A stretch of 64,000 bases of DNA from Pleurodeles waltl (lineage: Eukaryota > Chordata > Amphibia > Caudata > Salamandridae): positions 62,001-126,000 of the forward strand of contig NW_027150040.1 of NCBI RefSeq assembly GCF_031143425.1. Reading direction: 5' to 3'. Both the position numbers and the translations under genes were made by a program. Under the pieces are notes generated by a model. That model saw nothing but the letters and a program-made list of their open reading frames with translations. It searched no databases and was not told the origin of the DNA. The first letter of the stretch is position 1. Each line of letters starts with the position of its first letter. Positions 1 to 10,140 of this stretch are shown piece by piece.

Positions 1-654
1 GTGTTGTTGCCACCAATGAGACAGCTCAGTTGTTAATAGGTGATGCACATGTCAAGAGAGGGATCTGGAGGCAGGACTGTATCCCTAGGCCAACACACAA
101 TTTGCACTGTGTACTCATTAGAAAACCCTGAGACATTAGCATATAACACAAATTGTATAGGAGTATACAAAAAGGTTTTATTAAGTATTAAACTGAACTA
201 ATAACAACATTAAAAACTACCCTATCCTAAACTAACATATTCTAACTATACTTAACCAACAACTAAAGCTAACTACCCTTTGCTAAATATAACTTACATT
301 TTTAACAACACACTCTAAACATTGGCCTCCCCACCCCCCTTAAGTAACAGGACACATGCAGGACAAACATATACTAATACTACACATATACTAACTAAAC
401 TAAACACATATATATTTATTTATTCATTTATTTTTTATATTTTTTATTAAACACATATATACCCCAACATGACCCCTCACCCACCCACTAATTAACATGT
501 AATAAGTAAAAAAACGTTTCCCAAAACCCACTCATCCTAACTAAACTACATGCCTATGTTAACCTAAAACCCACAATCAAACACAACTTAAAAAAAGAGA
601 GAGGGAACAGAACCTGGAGGTGGCATTTCTGATAAACTCATAGTTTTGCCTTCT
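1..654 (-). other. AT-rich 3' flank of gene X (candidate 3' UTR)
   Basis: There is no coding signal here. The stretch from ~150 to 600 is very AT-rich, with simple TATATTTATT-like runs near 405-455. A reverse-complement AATAAA (TTTATT at 177-182) lies ~475 bases beyond the gene X stop and is a possible polyadenylation signal. The same AT-rich block recurs at ~21740-22250 in U2 and is deleted from U3. Confidence 0.5.
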
Positions 655-1073
655 TCAATTTTTCTTTTTAAGCTTGAGCCTCTTGGTGTTGACAGCCACC
701 TCCTTCTCTAAACTGTCCAGACAGCTCAGGACCAGGGAAACATCCCTCCTCAGATCCCTTAGCATGTTTGTGTCCATGGCAGCAGGTGGTGTGGGCTTTT
801 GCACCGTTGCCGTTGCTGTAGACGTTTTGGCAGCCAAGGTTGTGAGAGTGGTGCCATATGTGCCCCCCCGCACTGCCGAGGAGCAAGGTATCTGTGTTGC
901 CTTCTTTGACACTGTGGGAAACCCTTGTGGGAATGCCCACCATTCACCCTTTGCCCTCTGACTATGGTAGTGGCGAGTCATTTTTCGTAAACCAGATTTC
1001 ACTGCCAAGATATGGCGGTACCTCACAGCCCTCATTTGGAATGCACACAGCTCATCATTGCTCATGTTGGCAG
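655..1073 (-). CDS. Gene X, last exon (U1): unrecognised Harb-A accessory protein
   Basis: An open minus-strand exon of about 139 codons ends at a stop at 655-657. The upstream boundary is a good acceptor (pyrimidines, then TTTCACAG), giving an exon start near 1073 with residues AANMSNDELCAF. The middle is basic and aromatic (VRYRHILAVKSG, then GEWWAFPQG), followed by an Ala/Thr-rich linker. A heptad-like coiled-coil segment (LRDLRRDVSLVLSCLDSLEK) precedes a very basic C-terminus (KRLKLKKKN). The exon is equally open in U2 (22259-22677), whereas the Myb and transposase genes of the same element are broken. I recognise no family. The likely first exon is at 9801-10140, with the gypsy element inside the intron. 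The ORF and acceptor are visible; the gene model is inference. Confidence 0.5.
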
Positions 1074-2276
1074 CTGTGAAATGGAGACAGGCAACCATCA
1101 ATGGTTGTATGTAGTCTGTACAGATTAGTCACTTACACTGCTACATCTAAATACACATGCATTCCAACTCACATTCCAGAAAAGGCAATGGCCCTGTGAA
1201 ATGTACAGACAACACTGCCTTAGCATCATTTAATTGAGACTAAGGCGACATAAACTGTGAAAATTAACCAAACATATGAAAGTGTGCATAGCTTTTGCAT
1301 TAGATAGATGAGGCCCAAACTTCCTCATCATCTGTCTCTATTTACAACTATACATCATCAGGAATTTGGACATGTTAATGGGAGGACGGGAAGCTGTTGG
1401 TAACCATAAGGGGTCAGAGCTGATAGGTACACATGCAAGCCTGATCAATATGACTGTCACCTACACTATGAGCATCACATTTACCTACAAAATTGGTTTT
1501 CAACTCCCTCTGAGCCTAAGGGAAGATGGCCATGCAATCCATCATCTCAACTGTCCTGGTCATCCACCAAGGCATGCCCATTCATACATGGAGTCAAGGA
1601 GTGGACCATATGTTAGGAGGGCTGACAACTAGGAAGCTGGTATCCATGGGACCATCACTTCTACATTCATGTGTCCAGGGATAGACACCCATCAATACCT
1701 GATCTGCCATGACTATTCCTTACACACCCATTTTCATGCCAGCAGATGTTTGGGCTTGACCTACATGCAAGCCCATTACATTCCACATAAGTGTAACATA
1801 CATGGAGTGCAAAAGACAGAGCGCCATGCCCAGTCCCTCATATTCATGACAATACAGGGATGCACCAAATTGTGTTCAATATGGTGCATCCCTGTGTAGT
1901 GAGAATGATGGAGTGTGCCACTGCCAATTTTCTCACAGCGTTGCACTCTGTAATTTTTAGTCATATATGGCCCTACATGTGGCTTGTCATCACCTTGTGT
2001 ACACAATGCTGCCCATTGTGCGCCACATGCCTCACAAGATGTGACCCTCTGGTGGTGCATGGGGATCCTTTAAAAGGGTCATAGCCTACATTGGGATCTG
2101 ATCATTGGACCGCTTCTCACATCTAGCATTGTATTCAACACAGAGGCATCAGTCACACAAAACTCAGGATTACTTCATAGGACACACATTATCACACTTA
2201 CTGGATACATCTGGGTCCTGAAATCGCACCACTTCGCTGATTGTGTAGGTTCACCTGTAAGACATAAATGGAAAAC
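1074..2276 (-). other. Intron or spacer of gene X (U1)
   Basis: This lies between the two proposed gene X exons. It aligns with 22682-23440 in U2 and 45605-46831 in U3. ORFs of up to ~95 codons occur on both strands but are not kept open across the units. Nothing else is recognised. Confidence 0.45.
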
Positions 2277-2281
2277 CATGC
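2277..2281. repeat. Target site duplication, left copy (CATGC)
   Basis: CATGC here and TATGC at 9029-9033 flank the gypsy element. The empty site in U3 (46832-46836) reads CATGC once. Five bases is the usual Ty3/gypsy TSD size; one base has mutated in the right copy. Confidence 0.85.
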
Positions 2282-2886
2282 TGTAGCCGGGTGTCAGACA
2301 CCGCGCCTACAGATTCCTCCAACTGGCGCCATTCGCACGCGTCGGAGGAAGGCGACTCCCGTTCCGATGGCGACATGGGGGCGGCACCAGACGCCCAGAG
2401 CTCGGATTTCCGGGTCCTAGTCGGCATAAAGAGAAACGATGGACTCAGGGGCGCGGCAGAGGAGGCTTCAGATACAACGGACGCGAGAAGTGAATCAAAG
2501 GATCCGGAGGACGCAGTTCCTGGATATCGAGGAGACGAGACTGGGAAGCCGGAGCTTCCCAGAGCGAGAACGGGACCCGAGGAGAGGTCCAGCCAGCAGG
2601 AGACAAGTGCTTTCTGCCACGTCCCAGGAGGGATGTGGCGAAACAAGGTACGGTCCTTGTTTGAAGGACAAACTAAACCCTTAAAAACAGCGAACAGGGG
2701 CGAGGAGAGTGGGGAGGGAGGGGGAAGTGGTGGAGAGGGGATCAGGGGAGAGGGGTTAGAAGGGAAAACCCCTGCTATTACTTAGAGGCACAGCAAAGAC
2801 TAAAACTCTAAACCGGATTACCAGCAAGAATCTACAGGGGAGCACTAAGGGTGTCTGAGTGAAGCACATGTGTTTTCTGCCCTCAC

Positions 2887-2887
2887 A

Positions 2888-2955
<68 letters not shown>

Positions 2956-2958
2956 CCC
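2887..2958 (+). repeat. (CT)n microsatellite in the 5' LTR
   Basis: A nearly pure CT run broken by occasional TTT or CCC. The matching tract in the 3' LTR (8680-8798) is clearly longer, so the two LTR copies have changed length independently. Confidence 0.95.
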
Positions 2959-3162
2959 ACTGTCTCTTCCAATCTTACTTTTGTGATAGAGATATCTCTG
3001 CACCCGACTTACCTTCCTTTTCGCTCCTTTGTTTTCCAGTACACCTGGGAGTCCACACCAAGTCAGCGCCGGCCAAGAGGGGAACCTACAAAGAACAACG
3101 AGAGGGGCATTAAAGGAGAAAGCACACCAAAACAACAAACCACAATTTTGAACAAAGCCTTA

Positions 3163-3168
3163 AATAAA
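3163..3168 (+). promoter_or_regulatory. Poly(A) signal AATAAA in the 5' LTR
   Basis: AATAAA lies about 60 bases before the LTR end, in the context TTAAATAAATATCACC, and is also present at 8963-8968 in the 3' LTR. This fits an R/U5 boundary shortly downstream. Confidence 0.6.
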
Positions 3169-3229
3169 TATCACCTGCACCTAAAATAAGTCTCAGAGTC
3201 CTTCGTACCACCCACCCACCCCGTAACAG

Positions 3230-3247
3230 TGGTGTCAGAAGTGGGAT
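3230..3247 (+). promoter_or_regulatory. Primer binding site, tRNA-Leu type
   Basis: TGGTGTCAGAAGTGGGAT starts one base after the 5' LTR. It is an 18-base complement to the 3' end of a vertebrate tRNA-Leu including CCA (acceptor end TTCTGACA). This is where minus-strand DNA synthesis would be primed. Confidence 0.85.
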
Positions 3248-3277
3248 CTTACAGGTGGTGCGAAGAAGCCCGCGAAC

Positions 3278-4069
3278 ATGGGGGAAAAGCCAACACTGGA
3301 GGACATGATTCAGCAGCTAGCTGAGGGTCAAAGGCACCTTCAGCATGTATGGGAGGCCCATCAGAGGGAGGCAAAAGAAGACCGGTAAGCCCTGCAAAAC
3401 GCATTAAAGAGCCAAGCCACCATCATGGCTAATAAACAATTGGTACACAAAACTGCATTACAGCAATTAACTGATACTGTTGCAGCAAGTAAAGTACATC
3501 CGAACGTCCCGAGTTCTGTCCTGCAGAAATTTCAAGAGGGGGAAGACCCCGATGCGTTCTACACGAACTTTGAAAGCGTGGCCTCCTCGGCCCAATGGCC
3601 CGAAGAACGCTGGGGTCAATACATTGCCCCTCTCTTAAGAGGCATATTACAAACAGTGTATCAAGCTGCCAACCCAGGAGGTACCACACCCTATAAGGAT
3701 ATCAAGAGCAGTATATTAGAGAGGGTAGGCCATGACTCCGAGTATTATAGAATGAGGTTTCGGAAGATTAGGTGGGATCAGAGTGAGGATGCCAGAACCT
3801 TCTATTTTAAAGTTAAAGATCTCGGGTTAAAATGGTTAGGTCCGCTGGGGACCGAAAGGGAGGACGTAATCAAGGCGGTTATACTGGAGCAATATTTGGA
3901 CTCGCTTCCCGGCTCTACTAGGATTTGGATAAGGCAACACCCAAAAGTAGACACCGAAATGGCGGTCGATGTAGCCTGTGCCTATCATAGATCTGCTGAG
4001 TTTAAGAATCCGGGGATCAAAGTAATAACCAAACCTCCTGTGGTACCCCTCAAATATCCACCACGCTGA
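3278..4069 (+). pseudogene. gag: gag (capsid part) with SCAN-like C-terminal domain
   Basis: The first ATG after the primer binding site is at 3278. An in-frame TAA at 3386-3388 breaks the ORF, which resumes in the same frame to a stop at 4067-4069, about 260 codons in all. Counting from the Met at 3425, residues ~35-100 look like a capsid N-lobe (DAFYTNFES, RWGQYIAPLLRG). Residues ~103-190 match a SCAN fold in order and spacing: YRMRFRKIRW, then TFYFKVKDLGLKWL, ILEQYLDSLP and WIRQHP. The SCAN domain of zinc-finger proteins is known to derive from Gmr1-like Gag capsids. Gag would form the particle around the element RNA. The nucleocapsid follows in another frame. Confidence 0.85.
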
Positions 4070-4517
4070 ATACAGGAAGAACCAGGACCGAGTCGGAGTG
4101 GAGAGGTGGCCCCCATGCAACAGCCTCAATGTTACAGCTGTGGGGAGTGGGGACCACATCGCCAGAGTGTGCCCGAGGAAAGGTGACAGGGCAGAGCCCA
4201 TGGAAATCGGGGTCACTAGGGGTAGAGTGTTGTGCACCAGTAAGGGAAACCTTAGGTTCAAACAAACCATCAAAATAAATGGGAATCCCATACAGGCTCT
4301 TATAGACTCGGGGTGCAGTCAGTCGGTGATACGAAGAGACCTATTAAGTTGTATGGACCAAACTTCCAACCAGTGGGTTTCCATCTGCTGCATCCATGGG
4401 GACAAAACCAACTACCCTTTGGCTCTGAGACAAATAGAGTGGGAAGAGCATCAGGATTTTCTACCGGTAGGAGTCATGGATCGGTTAGTAGAGGACTGTG
4501 TCATAGGTACAGACTAA
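4070..4517 (+). pseudogene. Nucleocapsid CCHC knuckle and aspartic protease, frame-broken
   Basis: From ~4125 a CYSCGEWG segment is followed, one frame away, by GDHIARVCP. Together they are the two halves of a CX2CX4HX4C RNA-binding zinc knuckle split by a small indel. The downstream ORF (4098-4517) carries the protease signature LIDSGCSQSVI with the catalytic Asp at 4305-4307 (DSG variant of DTG). The protease would act as a dimer to mature Gag-Pol. The ORF ends at a stop at 4515-4517, before the integrase region. Confidence 0.8.
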
Positions 4518-4544
4518 ATAAGATTCTCCGATCTGTTAGACAAG

Positions 4545-5784
4545 GTGAGGTCCCCCATAATTTCCCCAAACTGGTGGACTGAAGCACCCTTTCATAGCAG
4601 TCATATTGAGGAACCACCAACCCGTGTAAAACTGACTAGACGGGAAAAAAGACAAGGGAAACAAAACTATCAAGTCTCAAGACAGATCCCCGAGAAAGTG
4701 GTAGCCAGCACTACTACTCCTTCTCTCTCTTTTCGAGCTAGTCAGCGAGAAGACCCCACACTATGTCACGCGTGGAGAAGTGCAAAATCCGAATCCACAA
4801 ACGAGGTGGGTCCCTATTTTTTAATCCACAAGAACCTTCTATATAGGGTCATCAACTCCACCCATGGGGAAAAGAAACAGCTCGTAGTACCCGAACCCTA
4901 TCGTAACCAAGTCCTATTCCTAGCACACAACCAACCAGGGGGGCGGGCATTACGGTAGGGAGAAGACAGAGGAATACCTACTAAGACGATTCTACTGGCC
5001 TGGGGTTTACGCCCAACTCAGAAAGTACTGTGCCCAGTGCCCTCGGTGTCAAATGATAGACCCAGGATCTCTTAGGAAATCCCCCTTACAGCCACTCCCC
5101 ATTATTGATATTCCATTTTCTCGCATCAGTATGGATCTAGTCAGACCCCTTTTACCCTCTACAAAGGGGTACACATATATATTAGTCCTAGTAGACTACA
5201 CTACAAGGTACCCGGAAGCGATTCCTCACTCTAGTATGACCACAAAGGCAGTAGCCCAAGCCATGATCACCTTCTTCTCCAGAGTGGGGTTCCAACAGGA
5301 AATACTAACTGATCAGGGAACGCCTTTTATGTACGCCCTCATGAAACAGATCTGTAAAGTCCTGGGGATCAGGCAGTTAAGAACCTCGGTCTATCATCCC
5401 CAAACTGACGGTTTAGTTGAACGCTACAACCGTACTATTAAGACTTCGCTGAGGAAAACGGTCGAGGATTCAGGGAGGGACTGGGACCAAAAACTACCTT
5501 TAGTCCTCTATACCATACGGACCCATGAGCAGGCATCCACCGGACATAGCCCCTTTGAGCTAGTGTTTGGGAGACAGCCACGAAACTTACTCGATATGGC
5601 TGCCGAGTTGTGGGAAGAAGAGGGAGAAGAAGAAAGACCCCTGTTAGAATATGTCAATAACTTAAAAACCCAACTACAGTTCGTGTGGGACGATGTCCGG
5701 AGACATCTAGATAAAGCTCAGAGAAACCAAAAGACTTATTATGATCAAGGGACCAGAATTCGTTCCTTCCAACCGAACGACTGA
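4545..5784 (+). pseudogene. Integrase, HHCC and DDE core domains, lying upstream of RT
   Basis: The zinc-binding region starts near 4905: HNQP and GHYG histidines, then YCAQCPRCQ cysteines up to ~5050. A frame break lies near 4937. The core is open from 5053 to 5784: Asp in SMDLV (5134), Asp in LTDQG (5311) and Glu in LVERYN (5419). This gives the DX35E spacing of retroviral-type integrases. The ORF ends at TGA 5782-5784. The same frame continues after that stop into a GPY motif (QGPYKILK, 5833-5856), the C-terminal module typical of Ty3/gypsy. Its position before RT is the Gmr1 arrangement. Confidence 0.92.
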
Positions 5785-6011
5785 GTCCTAATATTACGAC
5801 CCTCATCTGAAAATAAACTCTTAGCCAGGTGTCAGGGACCCTATAAGATCTTAAAGTCCGTTTCCCCAGTCACATATCTGATCAAATTATCCCAACACCC
5901 TAAAAGGACACAAATATATCATGTCAACTCATTAAAAAATGGGAAGAACCAGAAGAAACTACAACACCCACCGCTACAGGATTTTTAGTAACCCCGGCAA
6001 CAGCTTTAGGG
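5785..6011 (+). pseudogene. Integrase C-terminal GPY/F module and linker to RT, beyond a stop
   Basis: After the TGA at 5782-5784 the integrase frame stays readable through a GPY signature at 5836-5844 and IYHVNSL near 5907. A one-base loss in the A run near 5935 then shifts the continuation into the RT frame. This shows that integrase and RT once formed one polyprotein. Confidence 0.75.
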
Positions 6012-6846
6012 ATGGACCTATTCCCTACAACCAGTGATGAGGCAGGGGAAGCCCCACATATCAATAGCGCCCTTACAGAGAAAGAAAGATCCCAACTCAC
6101 AGCCCTCTTAAACGTACATTCACAGTTTTTTTCAGGGACCCCGGGGAGAACCAATTTAATTCAACACCACATTAGAACCCCTGAGGGAAAAACCGCCCGG
6201 TTACGACCCTACCGGATCCCGGAAGCGCGAAGACACCTCATTGAAGAGGAAGTAAAAAAGATGCTAACCCTCAGGGTTATTGAACCATCTACCAGCCCAT
6301 GGTGCTCTCCTGTGGTCATAGTACCAAAACCGGGCGGTTCCATCCGGTTTTGCATCGACTTCCGCAAACGAAACGAGATATCCCTCTTTGACACATATCC
6401 CATTCCGCGGGTTGACGATTTACTTGAGAAATTAGGGAAAGCCCGGTATATGTCAACCTTAGACCTGACGAAGGGATATTGGCAAATTCCACTCGCTCCT
6501 GCAGACAAAGAGAAAACAGCCTTTTCCACACAGTCAGTGCTCTATCATTTTACAGTTCTTCCCTTTGGTCTCCATGGGGCTCCAGCCACGTTCCAACACT
6601 TAATGGATCATCTCTTAAAACCGTTCCAAGCGTTTGCCGTGGCATATTTAGATGATATTGTAATCTTCAGTGATACATGGGAAGATCATCTACAACACCT
6701 ACACAAAATATTCCACACATTGCATGAGGCAGGCCTCACGGCCAATCCAAAGAAATGCAACCTAGGAAATAACCACATCGCGTATCTCGGATACTTTATA
6801 GGAAACGGTTTACTACAGCCCCCAAAAAAACAAAGTAGAAGCTATT
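6012..6846 (+). pseudogene. Reverse transcriptase of the gypsy element
   Basis: The ORF at 6012-6959 contains, in order, the RT blocks SPWCSPVVIVPKPGG, RFCIDFRKRNE, STLDLTKGYWQIPL (first catalytic Asp), LPFGLHGAPATFQ and AYLDDIVIFS. The YLDD catalytic pair is at ~6645-6656. The thumb follows (NPKKCNLGNNHIAYLGYFI). A frame break near 6830 moves the connection and RNase H into the overlapping ORF that starts at 6847. All RT catalytic residues are kept. The product would copy element RNA into DNA in the particle. Confidence 0.93.
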
Positions 6847-7494
6847 TTGCAGGTATCTGTCCCCACGACCAAAAGAGAACTCTGCTCTTTTTTGGGTCTT
6901 GTGGGGTACAATCGCCGGTTTATTTCCCAATGCTCCACGCTAGCTGCTCCCCTCACTGATCTCCTTAAAAAGCACTATCCATCGAAATTGCCCATGTTCT
7001 CGGACTCCCAACTGTCCAGCTTTCATCACCTGAAACAGTCCCTTACGACGGAACCAGTTCTGAGATGTCCTGATTTCTCCAGAGCATTCCATTTATATAC
7101 CGATGCTTCTAATGTGGGGCTGGGGGCTGTCCTTACTCAACCTGACGCTGAGGGCCAGGACCATCCTATTGTATTTATTAGTAGGAAATTACTTGCCCGG
7201 GAATGCAACTATCCGGTTATCGAAAGGGAATACTTAGCTATCAAGTGGGCTATTGAAAATCTGCAATGTTATCTGCTGGGCAGACCTTTTGTCCTCTTCA
7301 CCGACCATGCCCATTTAACTTGGTTAGCTTCGCATAAGGACTCTAATGCTCGGGTGCTACAATGGTTTCTGGAACTGCAACCCTTTACCTTTCAGATCCG
7401 GCATATCCCTGGTGCTCAGCAAGGCCCGGCCGACTTCCTGTCCCGGTTTCCTGGTCCTGCGGTATTCTATCAGTCCCGATCATGGGATGTGGTA
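6847..7494 (+). pseudogene. RNase H and tether domain of the gypsy element
   Basis: The frame runs LCSFLGLVGYNRRFI (RT-RNase H connection) into the RNase H core. Catalytic acids are visible as Asp in LYTDAS, Glu in IEREYLAIKWA and Asp in LFTDHAHLTWL, with a final Asp in GPADFLSR. The ORF has no stop before the 3' LTR and reads into it to 7743, a read-through that is not functional. It would remove the RNA strand during reverse transcription. No chromodomain or envelope follows. A clear polypurine tract is not obvious; the bases before the LTR read GGGATGTGGTA. Confidence 0.9.
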
Positions 7495-8016
7495 TGTAGG
7501 CGGGTGTCAGACACCATGCCTACAGATTCCTCCGACTGGCGCCCTTCGCGCGAGTCGGAGGAAGTCGTCTCCCGTTCCCATGGCGACATGGGGGTGGCAC
7601 CAGACGCCCGGAGCTCGGATTTCCGGGTCCCGGTCGGCATAAAGAGAAACGATGGACTCAGAGGCGCGGCGGAGGAGTCTTCGGATACAACGGACGCGAG
7701 AAGTGAATCAAAGGAGCCGGAGGACGCGGTTCCTGGATATTGAGGAGACAAGACTGGGAAGCCGGAGCTTCCCAGAGCGAGAACAGGACCCGAGGAGAGG
7801 TCCAGCCAGCAGGAGACGAGCGCTTTCCGCCACATCCCAGGAGGGACGTGGCTAAACAAGGTACGGTCCTTGTTTGAAGGACAAACTAAACCCTTAAAAA
7901 CAGCGAACAGGGGTGAGGAGAGTGGGGAGGGAGGGGGAAGTGGTGGAGAGGGGATCAGGGGAGAGGGGTTAGAAGGGAAAACCCCTGCTATTACTTAGAG
8001 GCACAGCAAAGACTAA

Positions 8017-8577
8017 GGCCCTCATTCTGACTTTGGCGGGCGGAGGAGGCCGCCCGCCAAAGTCCCGCCGTCAGAATACCGCTGCGCGGTCAGAAGACCG
8101 CCGCAGTAATTCTGAGTTTCCCGCTGGGCTGGCGGGCGACCGCCAGAAGGCCGCCCGCCAGCCCAGCGGGAAACCCCCTTCCATGAGGATGCTGGCTCCG
8201 AATGGAGCCGGCGGAGTGGAAGGGGTGCGACGGGTGCAGTTGCACCCGTCGCGATTTTCAGTGTCTGCTTGGCAGACACTGAAAATCTTGGTGGGGCCCT
8301 GTTAGGGGGCCCCTGCAGTGCCCATGCCATTGTCATGGGCACTGCAGGGGCCTCCAGGGGCCCCACAACACCCGTTACCGCCAGCCAGGTTCTGGCGGTC
8401 AAAACCGCCAGAACCAGGCTGGAGGATTCCCCTGGGCAGCGGGAAAGCGGCGGGACACCGCCGGTTTCCCGTTTCTGACCGCGGCGAATGCCCATGGGAG
8501 CACCGCCAGCCTGTTGGCGGTGCTCCCGCGGTCGTTGGCCCTGGCGATCCATGACCGCCAGGGTCAGAATGACCCCC
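8017..8577. mobile_element. GC-rich PIF/Harbinger MITE built from consecutive hairpins
   Basis: The termini are GGCCCTCATTCTGAC at 8017 and GTCAGAATGACCCCC at 8577, inverted repeats with two or three mismatches. They are flanked by TAA at 8014-8016 and 8578-8580. The intact 5' LTR shows the uninterrupted site (GACTAAAACTC). A 3-bp TAA TSD and this TIR fit PIF/Harbinger. There is no coding capacity. About eight separate inverted repeats fill the interior, at 8030-8063, 8116-8174, 8227-8252, 8253-8287, 8308-8352, 8382-8421, 8438-8472 and 8496-8527, several of them perfect. Confidence 0.9.
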
Positions 8578-8676
8578 TAAAACTCTAAACCGGATTACCA
8601 GCAAGAATCTACAGGGGAGCACTAAGGGTGTCTGAGTGAAGCACATGTGTTTTCTGCCCTCACACACACACAAGCG

Positions 8677-8800
<124 letters not shown>

Positions 8801-9028
8801 CCACTGTCTCTTCCAATCTTACTTTTGTGATAGAGATATCTCTGCGCCCGACTTACCTTCCTTTTCACTCCTTTGTTTTCCGGTACACCTGGGAGTCCAC
8901 ACCAAGTCAGCGCCGGTCAAAAGGGGAACCTACAAAGAACCACAATTTTGCACAAAGCCTTAAATAAATATCACCTGCACCTAAAATAAGTCTCAGAGTC
9001 CTTCGTACCACCCACCCACCCCGTAACA

Positions 9029-9033
9029 TATGC
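9029..9033. repeat. Target site duplication, right copy (TATGC)
   Basis: This pairs with CATGC at 2277-2281. After it the U1 sequence resumes (TTAGTGTCATATC), exactly as in U3 from 46837. Confidence 0.85.
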
Positions 9034-9800
9034 TTAGTGTCATATCTCAGGCACTGTGAGTGGACAACAATTTTCAGTGTGAACTACTTGAGAGGAGTTA
9101 GCTAGTTACCCTAGTGGGAAGGAAAACAGTGCAACGGACACACCACTGTGATCACACAATGACACAGACATTCAGGTGAGTAGGAGCCACACATCTGAAC
9201 ACTAACACTGTGCGAGAGACTAATGTAGTGCTTCACCCTGCAACGACCATATGTGGACCATCTACAGACGTCGGAAAAGCATGGTATAAGGGGGAGTTTG
9301 GAAAAATACATAACACTACCCTGACGCTTTGCAAGACATATGACTCAGGTACTCAAGCCTGTCCTGCAAGGCACCCAGAGGCGCTTTGTGATAGACATGC
9401 CGCTCAATTTAAAGTCTGTAGTGATCATGTGTTGATTAATCCATGACTGAAGTTGTCTAATGGTTTAAAATGCCCCATATACATTGCTCTGTAAGGCTGG
9501 TAAGACCCCTTTGCTAACATAATGGCAGTGTCATGTGCCTTAAATAATGACCAAGTTGTGCTATACATGCATTGGCCAACTTTGTTGACAGAATCCTGAG
9601 AAAATATGGTAGGCTGACAGTGCTTTGGTGTTTCATACATGACACTATGCCCAGGCACTGGTTTCACCATGGCCTCTGAAATGTGTGCTTACGTGATGGT
9701 TGTGCAGGACTCACCAGACATCTGACCTCCATTGGTATCGTGGATGGATATGTGAACTCCAGGCCTAGGCTGGAGCTGATACACTTCATTCTGGTTGAAT
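9034..9800 (-). other. Gene X intron or spacer, right part (U1)
   Basis: It is collinear with 46837-47610 in U3 and missing from U2 by deletion. No exon signal that is kept between units was found. Confidence 0.4.
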
Positions 9801-10140
9801 ACAACTCATCTGCCACTGTCATCCAAGAGCAGTGAACAGTAAATAGTATGCCAATGGGAGAGTCACCAACAGGTCTGCTGATCGCAACACTAGGGTGATC
9901 AAGCAAACCCTGCTCCCTGGCCACCAGATGCTTGAGCTGGTGCTCATTCCTGCTGCTCCGGAACACTCTCCTCTGGTGGTGGAGCACCTTGCCCCACCGC
10001 AGCCGCCTGGCCTCAGTCCCGTAGCCCTGGATGACCCTACCACCCATCTCTGGCATCATGGGTAGATAGTGGCATACCAGCCACAAAAATTCACCCAACT
10101 CCTCCTCTGACATCCTTGTCAGCCTCCCCTTACCAGACAT
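9801..10140 (-). CDS. Gene X, proposed first exon (U1)
   Basis: The minus-strand ATG at 10140-10138 opens an N-terminus MSGKGRLTRMSEEELGEF. Next come a hydrophobic WLVCHYLPMMPEMGG stretch and a basic region (RRLRWGKVLHHQRRVFRSSRN). About 113 codons are open to ~9801, where agreement with U3 ends. U3 has the same ORF (47612-47959) and stops there; U2 keeps only a frameshifted 5' part. It is acidic then strongly basic and might bind DNA, but I recognise no family. A TATATAAA-like box ~450 bases upstream could be its promoter. The link to the exon at 655-1073 is inferred from strand, order and lack of another gene between them. Confidence 0.45.

Larger units (their letters stand above)
2282..3228 (+). 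repeat. 5' LTR of the gypsy element
   Basis: The LTR is 947 bp, starting TGTAGCC and ending CCGTAACA. The first ~400 bases are CpG-rich. A (CT)n microsatellite occupies ~2887-2958, and AATAAA at 3163-3168 is the likely polyadenylation signal. It matches 7495-9028 apart from the MITE, microsatellite length and a ~48-bp deletion in the 3' copy. Confidence 0.94.

Noticed and set aside
7495..7743. Continuation of the RNase H ORF into the 3' LTR as an extra protein domain
   Set aside because: The same bases form the LTR start at 2282 and show no domain; read-through only.
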